Shown here in pieces: positions 46,860 to 55,789 of a stretch of DNA of 64,000 bases. The position numbers and the translations under genes are program-made. The notes under the pieces were generated by a model. That model made no database searches, was not told where the DNA came from, and saw only the letters and a list, made by a program, of their open reading frames with translations. Origin of the DNA: Caproiciproducens sp. NJN-50. Lineage in GTDB: Bacteria; Bacillota; Clostridia; Oscillospirales; Acutalibacteraceae. How positions within the stretch are numbered: position 1 is the first letter of the stretch; each line of letters begins with the position of its first letter. The stretch lies in assembly GCF_004103755.1 (NCBI RefSeq), contig NZ_CP035283.1, forward strand, positions 186,001 through 250,000, in the 5' to 3' direction.

Positions 46860-48638
46860 TTACCAGTCGGTCCGGTCCGGCGCGTCCGTTCCCCGGTCAG
46901 CCGGAAGAGGGGACAGCGGCATCTCCCAAAGCTGATGGTCCGTATGCAGCAGTTCGTGAGCCCGGTGCGACAGCGGTTTTTCCATGTAATCCCGGTACAG
47001 GCGCAGAACGGCCGGATTCTCATGGGAAAAACGGACCGCGTTGTTCCGGTCGAGACCGTAAAGGTTCTTCGCGCGCTCGCCGGCGGGTTCTTCCCCCTCC
47101 CGGATCGGCTGCCCGCCGCCGCCGGAACAGCCTCCGGGACAGGCCATGACCTCTACAAAGTCATAGCGGGCCCTGCCGCGCAGGACCGCTTCCACCAGCC
47201 GCCTCGTGTTCCCGAGACCGCTGACGACCGCGACCCGGAGCGGCGTGCCGTTCAGCTCGAAGGAGGCTTCCTTCCAGCCGTCCATCCCCCGAACCCCGCG
47301 GAACGCGTCCGGGTCCGGATTTTCCCCGGTGACCAGATAATACGCGCTGCGGAGCGCGGCTTCCATCACCCCGCCGGTCGCGCCGAAGATCACGCCCGCG
47401 CCGGAACCGGCTCCGAGCGGAGCGTCGAATTCCTCTTCTTCGAGCTCGTTTGCCCGGATGTGTTCCGCGCGGATCATGCGGTCCACCTCGCGCGTGGTCA
47501 GGACCACGTCCACATCCCGCTCCGTCCCCGCGCTGTTCATGGAGGGAAGGGCGGCCTCGTGTTTCTTTGCGATGCAGGGCATGATGGAGACGCAGCAGAT
47601 GCGCTCCGGTTCCACATTCAGAAGCTTCGCGTAATAGCTTTTCGCAACCGCCCCAAACATCTGCTGCGGGGATTTCGCCGTCGAAAGCTGCCGGACAAGC
47701 TCCGGATACTGCGACTTGACAAACCGGACCCAGCCGGGGCAGCAGGAGGTAAACATCGGCAGGGGATTGTCCCCGCGCGTTTTCAGCCGTTCCAGAAATT
47801 CGCTGCCTTCCTCCATGATGGTCAGGTCGGCGCTGAAGGTGGTGTCGAAAATATAGTCGAAGCCCATATTCCGCAACGCGGCGACGAGCCGTTTGACGGT
47901 CGCCCGTTCCCGCGGCAGGCCCAGCGACTCGCCCCATGCCGTCCGCACGGCCGGGGCGATCTGCACGACCGTGACCATGTCCGGGTCCGCCAGCGCGGCG
48001 AACGCCTTCTCCGTATCGTCCCGCTCCCGCAGCGCGCCGACCGGGCAGTGCGTGATGCACTGTCCGCACAGCGCGCAGTCAGAATCCTCGATGCGGCGGT
48101 TGTAGGAAACGTCGACCGTCGTGCGGGACCCGGTGTTCGCGACGTCCCAGATCCCCATGCTCTGGATCCGGTCGCACACCTGGATGCAGCGCATGCATTT
48201 GATGCATTTGGAGAAATCCCGGATGAGGGGGAAATCCTTGTTCCACGGGGAATAAGGCAGCTCGCGCCGGTACGGCAGCTCCAGAATTCCCAGGTCGTTC
48301 GCCATGGCCTGCAGACTGCAGTTGCCGCTGCGCGCGCAGGTGGCGCAGTAGCAGTCGTGCTGGGAGAGGATCAGCTCCACATTGGTACGGCGCGCCTCCC
48401 GCACGCGGGGGCTGTTGGTGCGGATGACCATGCCCTCTTTTACCCTGTTGTTGCAGGCGGTCACCAGGCGGTCGGTTCCCTCCAGCTCCACCACGCAGAC
48501 GCGGCAGGCCCCGATTTCGTTGATTCCCTTCAGATAGCACAGGGTGGGGATCGCAGCTCCGGCCGCGGAGGCGGCCGTCAGAATCGTGGCCCCTTCCTCC
48601 GCCTGAAAGGGAGTTCCGTTGATTGTGATATTTACCAT
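46860..48638 (-). CDS. [FeFe]-hydrogenase, group A, catalytic subunit
   Basis: A 592-residue iron-only hydrogenase that evolves or oxidises H2. Order of domains: N-terminal [2Fe-2S] ferredoxin (1-75, CYLKGINEIGACRVC), His/Cys cluster segment (HDCYCATCARSGNC), two [4Fe-4S] clusters (CIKCMRCIQVC, CALCGQCITHC), then the H-cluster domain with L1 TSCCPGW, L2 MPCIAKKHE and L3 MACPGGCSGGGG. All ligands are present. It overlaps the upstream oxidoreductase gene by 7 bp, so it is the second gene of a coupled operon. The partner suggests NAD(P)H-linked or bifurcating electron supply. Confidence 0.96.
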   Translation of the reverse strand: MVNITINGTPFQAEEGATILTAASAAGAAIPTLCYLKGINEIGACRVCVVELEGTDRLVTACNNRVKEGMVIRTNSPRVREARRTNVELILSQHDCYCATCARSGNCSLQAMANDLGILELPYRRELPYSPWNKDFPLIRDFSKCIKCMRCIQVCDRIQSMGIWDVANTGSRTTVDVSYNRRIEDSDCALCGQCITHCPVGALRERDDTEKAFAALADPDMVTVVQIAPAVRTAWGESLGLPRERATVKRLVAALRNMGFDYIFDTTFSADLTIMEEGSEFLERLKTRGDNPLPMFTSCCPGWVRFVKSQYPELVRQLSTAKSPQQMFGAVAKSYYAKLLNVEPERICCVSIMPCIAKKHEAALPSMNSAGTERDVDVVLTTREVDRMIRAEHIRANELEEEEFDAPLGAGSGAGVIFGATGGVMEAALRSAYYLVTGENPDPDAFRGVRGMDGWKEASFELNGTPLRVAVVSGLGNTRRLVEAVLRGRARYDFVEVMACPGGCSGGGGQPIREGEEPAGERAKNLYGLDRNNAVRFSHENPAVLRLYRDYMEKPLSHRAHELLHTDHQLWEMPLSPLPADRGTDAPDRTDW

Positions 48639-50467
48639 TTCGCGATTCTTCCTCCCTTGAAAATCCCGTAGCCGAAGTGGTCGCAGCGCAGGCAGCGCGA
48701 CGCTTCCTGCATGGCTTCCTCACTGGTCATGCCGTGTTCGATCGGCTCAAAGTCGCACGTCCTCTCCCCGGCGGGACGGAGCGTCATGTTCACCCTGCCG
48801 CAGGGGGGCCGGTCGCTGAGGTTCGGCTGGGGGATCTCCACCCCCGCCGTGATTTCGTGGTTGAATCCGAGATAGTTGTCGATGTTCGCCGCGGCGACCT
48901 TTCCGGCGGCAATCGCGCGGATCACGGTGGCGGGTCCGCTGGCGCAGTCGCCGCCCGCGAACAGATTGGCGACGTTTTCCACCTTGGCGCTGTTCTTTGC
49001 CTGGATGGCTCCGCGGCTGACCGGAACGCCGAACTCCGCGAACGGTTCGTACTCAATGCTCTGCCCGATGGCGACCACGATCAGGTCGCAGGGAAAGCGC
49101 AGCTCTCCAACGTCCGCGTTCCTCGGGGACGGGCGTCCGGCGGAATCCACTTTGCCGATGATCTGCGGCTTGAGCCACAGCGCGCAGGCGTTTCCGTTTT
49201 CATCCGCCTCTATGCGCGACGGGGCGTGCAGGCTCAGCACCTCGCATCCTTCCGCAAGGGCTCCCTCGACCTCCTCGGGCAGGGCGGTCATATCCTCCTG
49301 CCGGCGGCGGTACATGATCCCCACGCGGGAGGCCCCCAGACGCACGGCGGACCGGGCCACGTCCATCGCCACGTTTCCGCCGCCGATGACGGCGACGTTC
49401 CGGCCGCTGAAATCAGGATTGCGGCCGTTGCCGATTTCGCGCAGCATTTCGACAGCGGAAACGACCCCTCGGCTTTCCTCGCCCGGAATGCCCAGCTTTT
49501 TGTCGGAATGCGCGCCGATGGCGATGTAAACCGCGTCATATTGGCGCGTCAGCTCGGCGATCGGCAGACCGCGGCCCACTTCCACGCCTGTTTTCAGTTT
49601 CACGCCCGCCGACAGGATCGCGCCGATGTCCTGCTGAAGCATTTCGCGCGGCAGCCGGTAGCTGGGGATGCCGTAGCGGAGCATGCCGCCAGGCAGCGGC
49701 TGCTTTTCATAGACCGTGACGGAGTGACCCATCAGGGAAAGGTAATATGCCGCGCTGAGTCCGCCCGGCCCGGCGCCGACGACGGCGACCCGCTTTCCGG
49801 TGGAGTCGGCGCGCGCCGGCACGGGGACTTCTCCCGCATGGTCGGCCGCGTAGCGTTTCAGCCCCCGGATGTTGATGGAATCGTCGATCATGTTTCTGCG
49901 GCAGCGCGCCTCGCACGGATGCTCGCAGACGTATCCGCAGGATGCCGGAAACGGATTGTCCTTTCGGATCAGGCGGATTGCGTCCGCGCTTCTTCCTTCC
50001 GCCACCAGCGCGATATAGCCCGGGATATCCACCCCGGCCGGGCACAGCGCGACGCACGGCACGGGCTGGTTCAGGCTGCAGGTGCACCGGCCGTTCACGA
50101 TATGCTCCACATAGTCCTCGCGAAAGCCGCGGACGCCGCGCAGCACCATTCCCGCCGCCTCCCAGCCGATCGCGCAGTCGGCGGTAGAGACGATCACGCG
50201 GGCGGTTTTTTCAATCAGGTCCAGCGTCCGCAGCGTTGCCCGGTGTTCCAGCACGTCTTCCAGAAGGGTTTCCAGCTGCGCCAGCCCAACGCGGCAGGGA
50301 ACGCATTTTCCGCACGTCTGCGCCCGGCACAGTTTCAGAAAGGAAGCCGCCAGATCCACCGGGCAAAGCCCGGGCGGGCTTGCCACGATCCGGCGCTCCA
50401 GATCGCGGTAAAGTCCCTCCACCGCCGTCTGGGCTTTATCCGGCGTCGCTATCACCAGTCTGCTCAA
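48632..50467 (-). CDS. Hydrogenase-partner oxidoreductase: NuoF-like [4Fe-4S] segment fused to GltD-like FAD/NAD(P) domain
   Basis: A 611-residue flavoprotein. Residues about 1-125 match the C-terminal cluster domain of NuoF/HydB (AQTCGKCVPCRVGLAQLETLLE with the fourth cysteine in STADCAIGW). Residues about 130-215 are a GltD-type double [4Fe-4S] segment (CSLNQPVPCVALCPAGVDIPGY, CGYVCEHPCEARCRR). Residues about 225-545 are the two-dinucleotide-binding domain (VAVVGAGPGGLSAAYYLSLMG, VAVIGGGNVAMDVARSAVRLG). The FMN/NADH-binding front half of NuoF is absent. It probably passes electrons from NAD(P)H and FAD to the hydrogenase. TTG start after GGAGGGA. Confidence 0.85.
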   Translation of the reverse strand: MSRLVIATPDKAQTAVEGLYRDLERRIVASPPGLCPVDLAASFLKLCRAQTCGKCVPCRVGLAQLETLLEDVLEHRATLRTLDLIEKTARVIVSTADCAIGWEAAGMVLRGVRGFREDYVEHIVNGRCTCSLNQPVPCVALCPAGVDIPGYIALVAEGRSADAIRLIRKDNPFPASCGYVCEHPCEARCRRNMIDDSINIRGLKRYAADHAGEVPVPARADSTGKRVAVVGAGPGGLSAAYYLSLMGHSVTVYEKQPLPGGMLRYGIPSYRLPREMLQQDIGAILSAGVKLKTGVEVGRGLPIAELTRQYDAVYIAIGAHSDKKLGIPGEESRGVVSAVEMLREIGNGRNPDFSGRNVAVIGGGNVAMDVARSAVRLGASRVGIMYRRRQEDMTALPEEVEGALAEGCEVLSLHAPSRIEADENGNACALWLKPQIIGKVDSAGRPSPRNADVGELRFPCDLIVVAIGQSIEYEPFAEFGVPVSRGAIQAKNSAKVENVANLFAGGDCASGPATVIRAIAAGKVAAANIDNYLGFNHEITAGVEIPQPNLSDRPPCGRVNMTLRPAGERTCDFEPIEHGMTSEEAMQEASRCLRCDHFGYGIFKGGRIAKW

Positions 50468-50511
50468 AATTATTTCCCTCCAATTTTCCCCATCAATCCA
50501 AAAGCTCTAAT

Positions 50512-50529
50512 TTGTTAAAAATGTAACGA
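50512..50529. promoter_or_regulatory. Rex-like operator upstream of the hydrogenase operon
   Basis: TTGTTAA-AAAT-GTAACGA: one half-site matches the Rex consensus TTGTTAA-N4-TTAACAA perfectly and the other at five of seven positions. It lies about 45 bp upstream of the operon start and overlaps the likely -10 box. Rex represses at low NADH/NAD+ and would tie hydrogenase expression to redox state. Confidence 0.55.
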
Positions 50530-50552
50530 TTAATCCCGCGAATTTTTGTCAA
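50524..50552 (-). promoter_or_regulatory. Candidate promoter of the hydrogenase operon
   Basis: Minus strand TTGACA (50552-50547), 17 bp, TCGTTA (50529-50524). The -35 is perfect, the -10 weak, as is common for a regulated promoter. Confidence 0.5.
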
Positions 50553-50736
50553 AAAAATATCAAAGAATGTTTTAATTATAACGAATATCCCCAAAGATGT
50601 AAAGTATCGCAAAGAATTTTGTAACAAATCCAGGCATGCTAATTCTTCCATTTTCCCTGCGCGGACACGCGCCTGATGATTTTAAATCCGGGACATGATA
50701 TAATTAAGGATCAGAAAGGGACAGGAGGAGATCGGA

Positions 50737-51777
50737 ATGGCGGGAACAAGAAGAATGCCGGCGGAATGGGAACCGCACGAAAGGACGCTGATCCAGTGGC
50801 CGGTGCGCCGGTCGCTGATTCATCCGGAGAACAATGAGGAGGTCTGCGCCGGTTATGCGGCCGCGGCGCGGGCAGTCGCGGAGTTCGAACCGGTCACGGT
50901 CGTCGCGGCGGAGGACACCGCAGGGCGGGCCGAACGTCTCTGCGGCGGCAGGGCGGAAATCTTTACCGCGCCCCACAGCGACGCCTGGGTGCGGGACAGC
51001 GGCCCGACCGTCGTACTGGAAGAGGACGGCGCGCGGCTCGGCGTCCGCTGGCGCTTTAACGCCTGGGGCGGAAAATACGCTCCCTGCGAACCGGACCATG
51101 AGGCGGCGCGCGCCGTGCTGAAGCATTTGGGAATCCCGCGCGCGGACGCCCCGATCGTCCTGGAGGGCGGTTCGATCCACACGGACGGCGAGCGGACTCT
51201 TCTGACCACCGAACAATGCCTGCTCAATCCGAACCGGAACCCGGACCTCAGCCGCGAAATGATCGGGGAAACGCTGCGGGAATTTCTCGGCGTAAAGAAA
51301 GTGATCTGGCTGAATCGGGGCCTCGCGGGCGATGAGACGGACGGGCACGTGGACAATATCGCTTGCTTTGCCCGGCCCGGCACAGTCCTTTTACAGGTCT
51401 GCGACGATCCGGAAGACGAAAACTGTGAAATCACGGGGGAAAACCGTAAAATTTTAAATACCGCGCGGGATGCGGCGGGGCGCCCTCTGCAAGTGATCGA
51501 GATTCCCCAGCCGCCTGTGCGCTGCTTTGACGGGACCCGCCTGACGCTCAGCTACCTCAACTTCTATCTGGTCAACGGAGGGGTGGTTCTGCCCGTGTTC
51601 GGCGGGGATGCCAGGAAAACGGACGAGGCCGCGGTAAAGATCCTTCAGGAGGTTTTTCCGGATCGCAGAATCCGGACGGTGGACGGGATCCCGCTTGTGC
51701 GGGAAGGCGGGAATATCCACTGCATTACGCAGCAGATCCCGGCGGCGGGATCTGGCGGAGAGGAGAAGGCGGAATGA
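50737..51777 (+). CDS. aguA: Agmatine deiminase
   Basis: Hydrolyses agmatine to N-carbamoylputrescine and ammonia. The 346-residue protein has the family start MPAEWEPHERTLIQWP, the catalytic region SDAWVRDSGPT, NAWGGKY, GDETDGHVDNIACF and the active-site cysteine in GGNIHCITQQ near the end. GGAGGAG precedes the ATG at 50737, and TATAAT at 50698-50703 is a likely -10 box. The next gene overlaps by 4 bp and catalyses the following step, so the two make putrescine from agmatine. Confidence 0.95.
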   Translation: MAGTRRMPAEWEPHERTLIQWPVRRSLIHPENNEEVCAGYAAAARAVAEFEPVTVVAAEDTAGRAERLCGGRAEIFTAPHSDAWVRDSGPTVVLEEDGARLGVRWRFNAWGGKYAPCEPDHEAARAVLKHLGIPRADAPIVLEGGSIHTDGERTLLTTEQCLLNPNRNPDLSREMIGETLREFLGVKKVIWLNRGLAGDETDGHVDNIACFARPGTVLLQVCDDPEDENCEITGENRKILNTARDAAGRPLQVIEIPQPPVRCFDGTRLTLSYLNFYLVNGGVVLPVFGGDARKTDEAAVKILQEVFPDRRIRTVDGIPLVREGGNIHCITQQIPAAGSGGEEKAE

Positions 51778-52652
51778 GAAATGTGACGGTGGCTGCGGTG
51801 CAGATGAGTTGCGGCGAATCCCCGGAAGAAAACCGGGACAGGGCGGAACGGATGGTGCGCCGCGCCGCGGAGCGGGGCGCGAACATCGTCTTGCTGCAGG
51901 AACTGTTTGAAACGCCCTATTTCTGTCAGTGCGAGGACGCGGCGGTGTACGGCTGGGCTGCGGAAACGGAGCGGAACCCCGCCGTGCGGCGTTTCCGCGC
52001 GGTTGCAAAGGAGCTTGGCGTGGTGCTTCCGGTCAGCTTCTATGAAAAGAAAAACAATGCCCGGTTCAACTCCGCCGCGATGATCGACGCGGACGGGAGC
52101 CTGCTCGGCGTCTACCGGAAAAGCCACATCCCGGATGGGCCGGGTTATGAGGAAAAGTTCTATTTCAGCCCCGGAGACACGGGATTTAAAGTCTGGGATA
52201 CAAAATTTGGGCGCATCGGCGTCGGCATCTGCTGGGACCAGTGGTTCCCGGAGGCCGCCCGGTGCATGGCCCTTCTCGGCGCGGAGCTGCTTCTTTACCC
52301 GACCGCGATCGGTTCGGAACCGGAGGCCCCGGAGGTCGATTCCAAAGATCACTGGCAGCGGTGCATGGTCGGGCACGCGGCCTGTAATCTGGTGCCGGTC
52401 GCCGCCGCGAACCGGATCGGGAGGGAAACCTTCGGGTCCTCTTCCATCGAATTTTACGGCTCCTCTTTCATCGCCGGGCCGACCGGGGAAATCCTTGCGC
52501 AGGCTGGCCGCACGGAAGAGGCGGTTCTGACCGCAAAATTCGACCTGGACGCGCTCGAGGCGCAGCGGGCCGAGTGGGGCGTGTTCCGCGACCGCAGGCC
52601 GGAGCTTTACCGCCCGCTTCTGACGCTGGACGGCACGGGCGGAAGGGAATAA
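51774..52652 (+). CDS. aguB: N-carbamoylputrescine amidase
   Basis: Nitrilase-superfamily enzyme that turns N-carbamoylputrescine into putrescine, CO2 and ammonia. The 292-residue protein shows the catalytic triad: Glu in LLQELFETPYF, Lys in YRKSHIPDGPGYEEKFYF and Cys in GVGICWDQWFPEAAR. It overlaps aguA by 4 bp (ATGA), giving a coupled two-gene operon. Confidence 0.95.
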   Translation: MRNVTVAAVQMSCGESPEENRDRAERMVRRAAERGANIVLLQELFETPYFCQCEDAAVYGWAAETERNPAVRRFRAVAKELGVVLPVSFYEKKNNARFNSAAMIDADGSLLGVYRKSHIPDGPGYEEKFYFSPGDTGFKVWDTKFGRIGVGICWDQWFPEAARCMALLGAELLLYPTAIGSEPEAPEVDSKDHWQRCMVGHAACNLVPVAAANRIGRETFGSSSIEFYGSSFIAGPTGEILAQAGRTEEAVLTAKFDLDALEAQRAEWGVFRDRRPELYRPLLTLDGTGGRE

Positions 52653-52695
52653 TAAAAAACAGGGGGCGCGGCGAAAGCCGCGCCCCCTGTTGAAA
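52653..52695. terminator. Bidirectional terminator between aguB and iclR-type gene
   Basis: Perfect 13-bp arms (CAGGGGGCGCGGC and complement) with a GAAA loop, A-run on the left. The T-run is best on the minus strand (GTTTTTTATT). Confidence 0.88.
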
Positions 52696-52706
52696 ATAAT
52701 CGCGCC

Positions 52707-53507
52707 CTATTTTGCTTCCGAATATCCGAGAATGCCGGAAATCTCGTCGGCGGCCGCCTTGATGGCCGGCGCGTAATGCCGCACGAATTCGTCGCTGATG
52801 TGGAACACGGTGCCCGTCACGCTCAGCCCCGCCGCGATCTTCCCGGTGAAATCGCGCACGGGGAACGCGACGCACCGCGCCCCGATCTCGCATTCCTCGT
52901 TGTCGAACGTATAGCCCCTGCTGCGGGCCTGTCCCAGCGCGTCCAGGACGGCCTTAGGTTCCGTCAGCGTGTTTTTTGTGAAGCGCGTGAGCGTCTGTTC
53001 CCGAAAAAAGCGGTCGAGCTCTTCCGGCGAGCGGTTGAGCAGCAGCAGCTTGCCGACCCCGGTGCAGTGCAGCGGCGAACTGCTCCCGATCCTCTGGAGC
53101 GAGCGGACCAGATGGTCCGGCCCGTCCACCACCTCGACGTAAACCGCGCGGTTTTCCTGCTCGACGGCAAGACATACGGATTCCCCGCACCGCCGCGCCA
53201 GAGTTTCCATTACCGGCCTGGCGATCCGGTTGAGGGGACTCGCGTCGCGGATCTGCCCGGCCAGGCGGCACAGCCGGAAAGTGAGAAAATATTTCTGGCT
53301 CTCCGGGTCCTGCCGGACATAGCCCAGCTTCATCAGCGTGCGCAAAAAGCGGATCGCCGTGCTGGGAGGACAGCCGGTCAGTTCCGCCAGCCGCCTCAGC
53401 TGCACAGGCTCGCGGCAGGACGCCATCGTCTCCAGAATGAGGAAGACCTTTTCCACGGACTGGTTTTTTCCCGATGAGCCGTTGCGCTCAGAGAGTTCCT
53501 TTTTCAT
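52707..53507 (-). CDS. IclR-family transcriptional regulator
   Basis: A 266-residue regulator: N-terminal winged HTH (about 15-75: VEKVFLILETMASCREPVQL, LAELTGCPPSTAIRFLRTLM) and the IclR effector domain (about 90-260: HCTGVGKLLLLNRSPEEL, GARCVAFPVRDFTGKIAAGLSV). It follows the dehydrogenase gene with an ATGA overlap, so it is cotranscribed and probably controls that operon in response to a 2-oxo or 2-hydroxy acid. Confidence 0.92.
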   Translation of the reverse strand: MKKELSERNGSSGKNQSVEKVFLILETMASCREPVQLRRLAELTGCPPSTAIRFLRTLMKLGYVRQDPESQKYFLTFRLCRLAGQIRDASPLNRIARPVMETLARRCGESVCLAVEQENRAVYVEVVDGPDHLVRSLQRIGSSSPLHCTGVGKLLLLNRSPEELDRFFREQTLTRFTKNTLTEPKAVLDALGQARSRGYTFDNEECEIGARCVAFPVRDFTGKIAAGLSVTGTVFHISDEFVRHYAPAIKAAADEISGILGYSEAK

Positions 53508-54463
53508 CAGATTTTGCAGAGATTTTCCGGTCTGCCGGCGAGGAAGGCCGTCACGTTGCCGAATTCGATCTTCGCTCGGCGCAGCATCGATTCCTCCGAG
53601 GCGAACGCGACGTGGGGCGTGAGAAGGACGTTCTTCGCGTGCAGCAGCGGGTAATCCTCCGGGATCGGCGGCTCCATGTCGAAGACGTCGATGCCCGCGC
53701 CCGCGATTTTTCCGCTGTTCAGCGCTTCGGCCAGCGCCTCGTTGTCCACGATCGCGCCGCGCGCGCAGTTGAGAAAGACGGCCCCCGGCCTCATTTGGCT
53801 GAACTGCTCTTTTCCGAAGGATTTTCTGGTTTCGGCGTTCAGCGGAAGATGAAGCGATACGATATCGCTGTTCCGCAGCAGTTCGCCGAGCCCGACAAAC
53901 CGGATGCCGGCGGCTTTCGCCTCCTCCGACTCGTGGCGCGCACAGCCGAGCAGCTTTGCGCCGAACGCCCCGAACAACTGGGCCGTGCGGATCCCGATGC
54001 GTCCGGTGCCGACGATGCCTACCGTGCGTCCGCAGATTTCACGCCCGGTCAGCCCGGCCGAGGTTTTGCCGGTTCTGGCCGCCTGGTCCGCCGGGAGGAT
54101 GTGGCGCAGGACGCCGACCGCCAGGCCGACCGCCAGTTCCGCAACGGTCTCGTTCGAGTATCCGGCGCAGTTGCAGACGGCGACGCCCTTCTTTTTGCAG
54201 GCCGCGAGGCCCACATGGTCGATTCCCGTGAAGGCTACGGCAAGCATCTTCAGCCTTTCGGCGGATTCCACCACTTCGTCGGGATACGGGTTGTTCGCGA
54301 TCATCACGATGTCGGAGTCTTTGGACCGCTCCGCCAGCTCTTTTTTGTCGGTCGTCTTTTTGTCGTAGCAGACGAATTCATGTCCGGCCTTCGTCAGCTC
54401 CGAGGACAGCCCGCGGATTACGCTCTCCGGCACGCCAAGGGGTTCCAGCAAACTGATTTTCAT
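53507..54463 (-). CDS. D-2-hydroxyacid dehydrogenase (NAD-dependent)
   Basis: A 318-residue member of the D-isomer 2-hydroxyacid dehydrogenase family. The Rossmann motif is GRTVGIVGTGRIGIRTAQLF (GxGxxG), followed by the catalytic arginine in NCARGAIVDNEAL, the glutamate in GIDVFDMEPP and the histidine in LTPHVAFASEESM. The substrate (for example phosphoglycerate, glycerate or lactate) cannot be fixed. First gene of an operon with the IclR regulator, read from a TTGACA-17-TACAAT promoter. Confidence 0.9.
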   Translation of the reverse strand: MKISLLEPLGVPESVIRGLSSELTKAGHEFVCYDKKTTDKKELAERSKDSDIVMIANNPYPDEVVESAERLKMLAVAFTGIDHVGLAACKKKGVAVCNCAGYSNETVAELAVGLAVGVLRHILPADQAARTGKTSAGLTGREICGRTVGIVGTGRIGIRTAQLFGAFGAKLLGCARHESEEAKAAGIRFVGLGELLRNSDIVSLHLPLNAETRKSFGKEQFSQMRPGAVFLNCARGAIVDNEALAEALNSGKIAGAGIDVFDMEPPIPEDYPLLHAKNVLLTPHVAFASEESMLRRAKIEFGNVTAFLAGRPENLCKI

Positions 54464-54577
54464 GGTAGTCTCTTCCTTTTCATCCTTATTCGCCTTTGCA
54501 GTCAGACGTTTTAAGACCCCGCCGGTCTGATTGGATTCTGTTCCGCATACTGAAATTACATTCTGATATCTGCAATC

Positions 54578-54606
54578 ATTGTAGCATGGCAGATTGATCC
54601 TGTCAA
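54578..54606 (-). promoter_or_regulatory. Promoter of the dehydrogenase-iclR operon
   Basis: Minus strand TTGACA (54606-54601), 17 bp, TACAAT (54583-54578). The leader is about 110 nt. Confidence 0.8.
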
Positions 54607-54665
54607 TTTCCTTTCAGATCCGCGGTGCATATTTTCAAAAATCCTTCATAGAATACCAACGGGTG

Positions 54666-54848
54666 ATGAAAATGGATTACTCTGGATACCATGAATTTCC
54701 TTTTCCCTCGAAACTGAGTGAAAACGAAGAGAAGCTGAAGACGTACTTTATGTCCCTGCCGGATGCGGAACAGCTGCGGCTGTTAAACGGGAGCCATTCC
54801 TATGAAGATTTTCGCGGCCGCGTCCAGAAAAGCATGCCCGCCGTATAA
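54666..54848 (+). CDS. Uncharacterised small protein, 60 residues
   Basis: A soluble, acidic-helical protein beginning MKMDYSGYHEFPFP and containing SENEEKLKTYFMSLPDAEQL, then LLNGSHSYEDF. The look is that of a conserved small clostridial protein, but no named family is recognised. The ribosome site is weak (GGGTG just upstream; a second ATG at 54672 is possible). A terminator follows at 54913. Confidence 0.55.
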   Translation: MKMDYSGYHEFPFPSKLSENEEKLKTYFMSLPDAEQLRLLNGSHSYEDFRGRVQKSMPAV

Positions 54849-54912
54849 ACGGTCCCCGGCCGCTTTTTGTTTTCTTCGTCCGAATCGGAACAGTCTTCGG
54901 CAAAAACCGCCG

Positions 54913-54941
54913 CCCCGGCCGTGCCGGGGAATTTTTTTTAT
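54913..54941. terminator. Bidirectional terminator
   Basis: Arms CCCCGGC and GCCGGGG around CGT, followed by AATTTTTTTTAT; on the minus strand GGCGGTTTTTG follows. It ends the small ORF and the convergent dapB-like gene. Confidence 0.8.
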
Positions 54942-54961
54942 CTTTTTTCCGGCAGCCGGCC

Positions 54962-55789
54962 CTATACCAGCGCGAAACGCCGGGGCGGATTTTCGGCGCT
55001 TCTGTTCAGGTAATCCGCCAGGATTCCGTCGAGGTTCATGGCGTCTTTCATTTCGTAAATCCCGGTTTTGTCCTGAATGAATTCCGCCGCATACAGCGCT
55101 CCCTCCGCGAACGCATCCCGCGAAAAACTCTGGTGCGAAATCTCGACCATGTCGTTCTTGCCGACCAGCATGACTTTGTGGCAGCCGACGATCCCGCCGG
55201 CACGCACGGAAGCGATGGGGACTTCGAGTTTTTCGCCGGGGGGCGAGGTTTCGCGAAGGCGGTCCGCAAGCTTTGCGGCGGTCCCCGATGGGATATCCGC
55301 CTTGCGGTTGTGGTGCATCTCAATGATTTCGACGTCGTAGCCGTTCAGGATCCGCGATGCAAGCTCGGTCAGGAACATCAGCGTGCTGACGCCGCGCGTG
55401 ATGTTCGGTGCGTAGATCAGTCCGGCGCCGTACCGGTCCGCGAGCGCATAAAGCTCCGCTTCCTCCGCCTTGGAAAATCCCGTGGTCCCCATCACGACGC
55501 GGACGTTCAGGGAAAAGAATGCTTCCGCGTTCGCCAGCGCGGCGGACGGCGTGGAGAAATCAAGAACAAGATCCGGCCGGGTATTAAAAACGCAGGATTC
55601 GATCCGGTCGGAGGGGTAAACCTGAATGCCGGCGCTGCGGCAGCCGACGACTTCTCCGAGGTCCCGCCCGGCTTTGACGCTTCCGGGACTGCAGATCGCG
55701 GAGACGGGCTTTGCCTGATCTCCGGCAAGCAGATATCTGGCGATTTGGCTGCCGGCCCGCCCCAGCCCGGAGATACATACCTTCATCAT
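54962..55789 (-). CDS. 4-hydroxy-tetrahydrodipicolinate reductase-like protein (DapB family)
   Basis: A 275-residue NAD(P)-dependent reductase. The Rossmann start KVCISGLGRAGSQIARYLL, the GTTGFSKAEEAEL segment, the APNITRGVSTLMFL segment and the DapB signature EMHHNRKADIPSGTA (H-H-x2-K-x-D-x-PSGTA) are visible. In the lysine/diaminopimelate pathway the reaction makes tetrahydrodipicolinate. It stands alone without dapA, and the N-terminal glycine motif deviates from the usual GxxGRMG, so a related imine reductase role is possible. ATG at 55789 has AAAGGAG 8 nt upstream. Confidence 0.82.
   Translation of the reverse strand: MMKVCISGLGRAGSQIARYLLAGDQAKPVSAICSPGSVKAGRDLGEVVGCRSAGIQVYPSDRIESCVFNTRPDLVLDFSTPSAALANAEAFFSLNVRVVMGTTGFSKAEEAELYALADRYGAGLIYAPNITRGVSTLMFLTELASRILNGYDVEIIEMHHNRKADIPSGTAAKLADRLRETSPPGEKLEVPIASVRAGGIVGCHKVMLVGKNDMVEISHQSFSRDAFAEGALYAAEFIQDKTGIYEMKDAMNLDGILADYLNRSAENPPRRFALV

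Noticed and set aside
46935..50518. Two long plus-strand reading frames opposite the hydrogenase operon
   Set aside because: They mirror GC-rich coding sequence, have no family features or ribosome sites, and the minus-strand genes are unmistakable.
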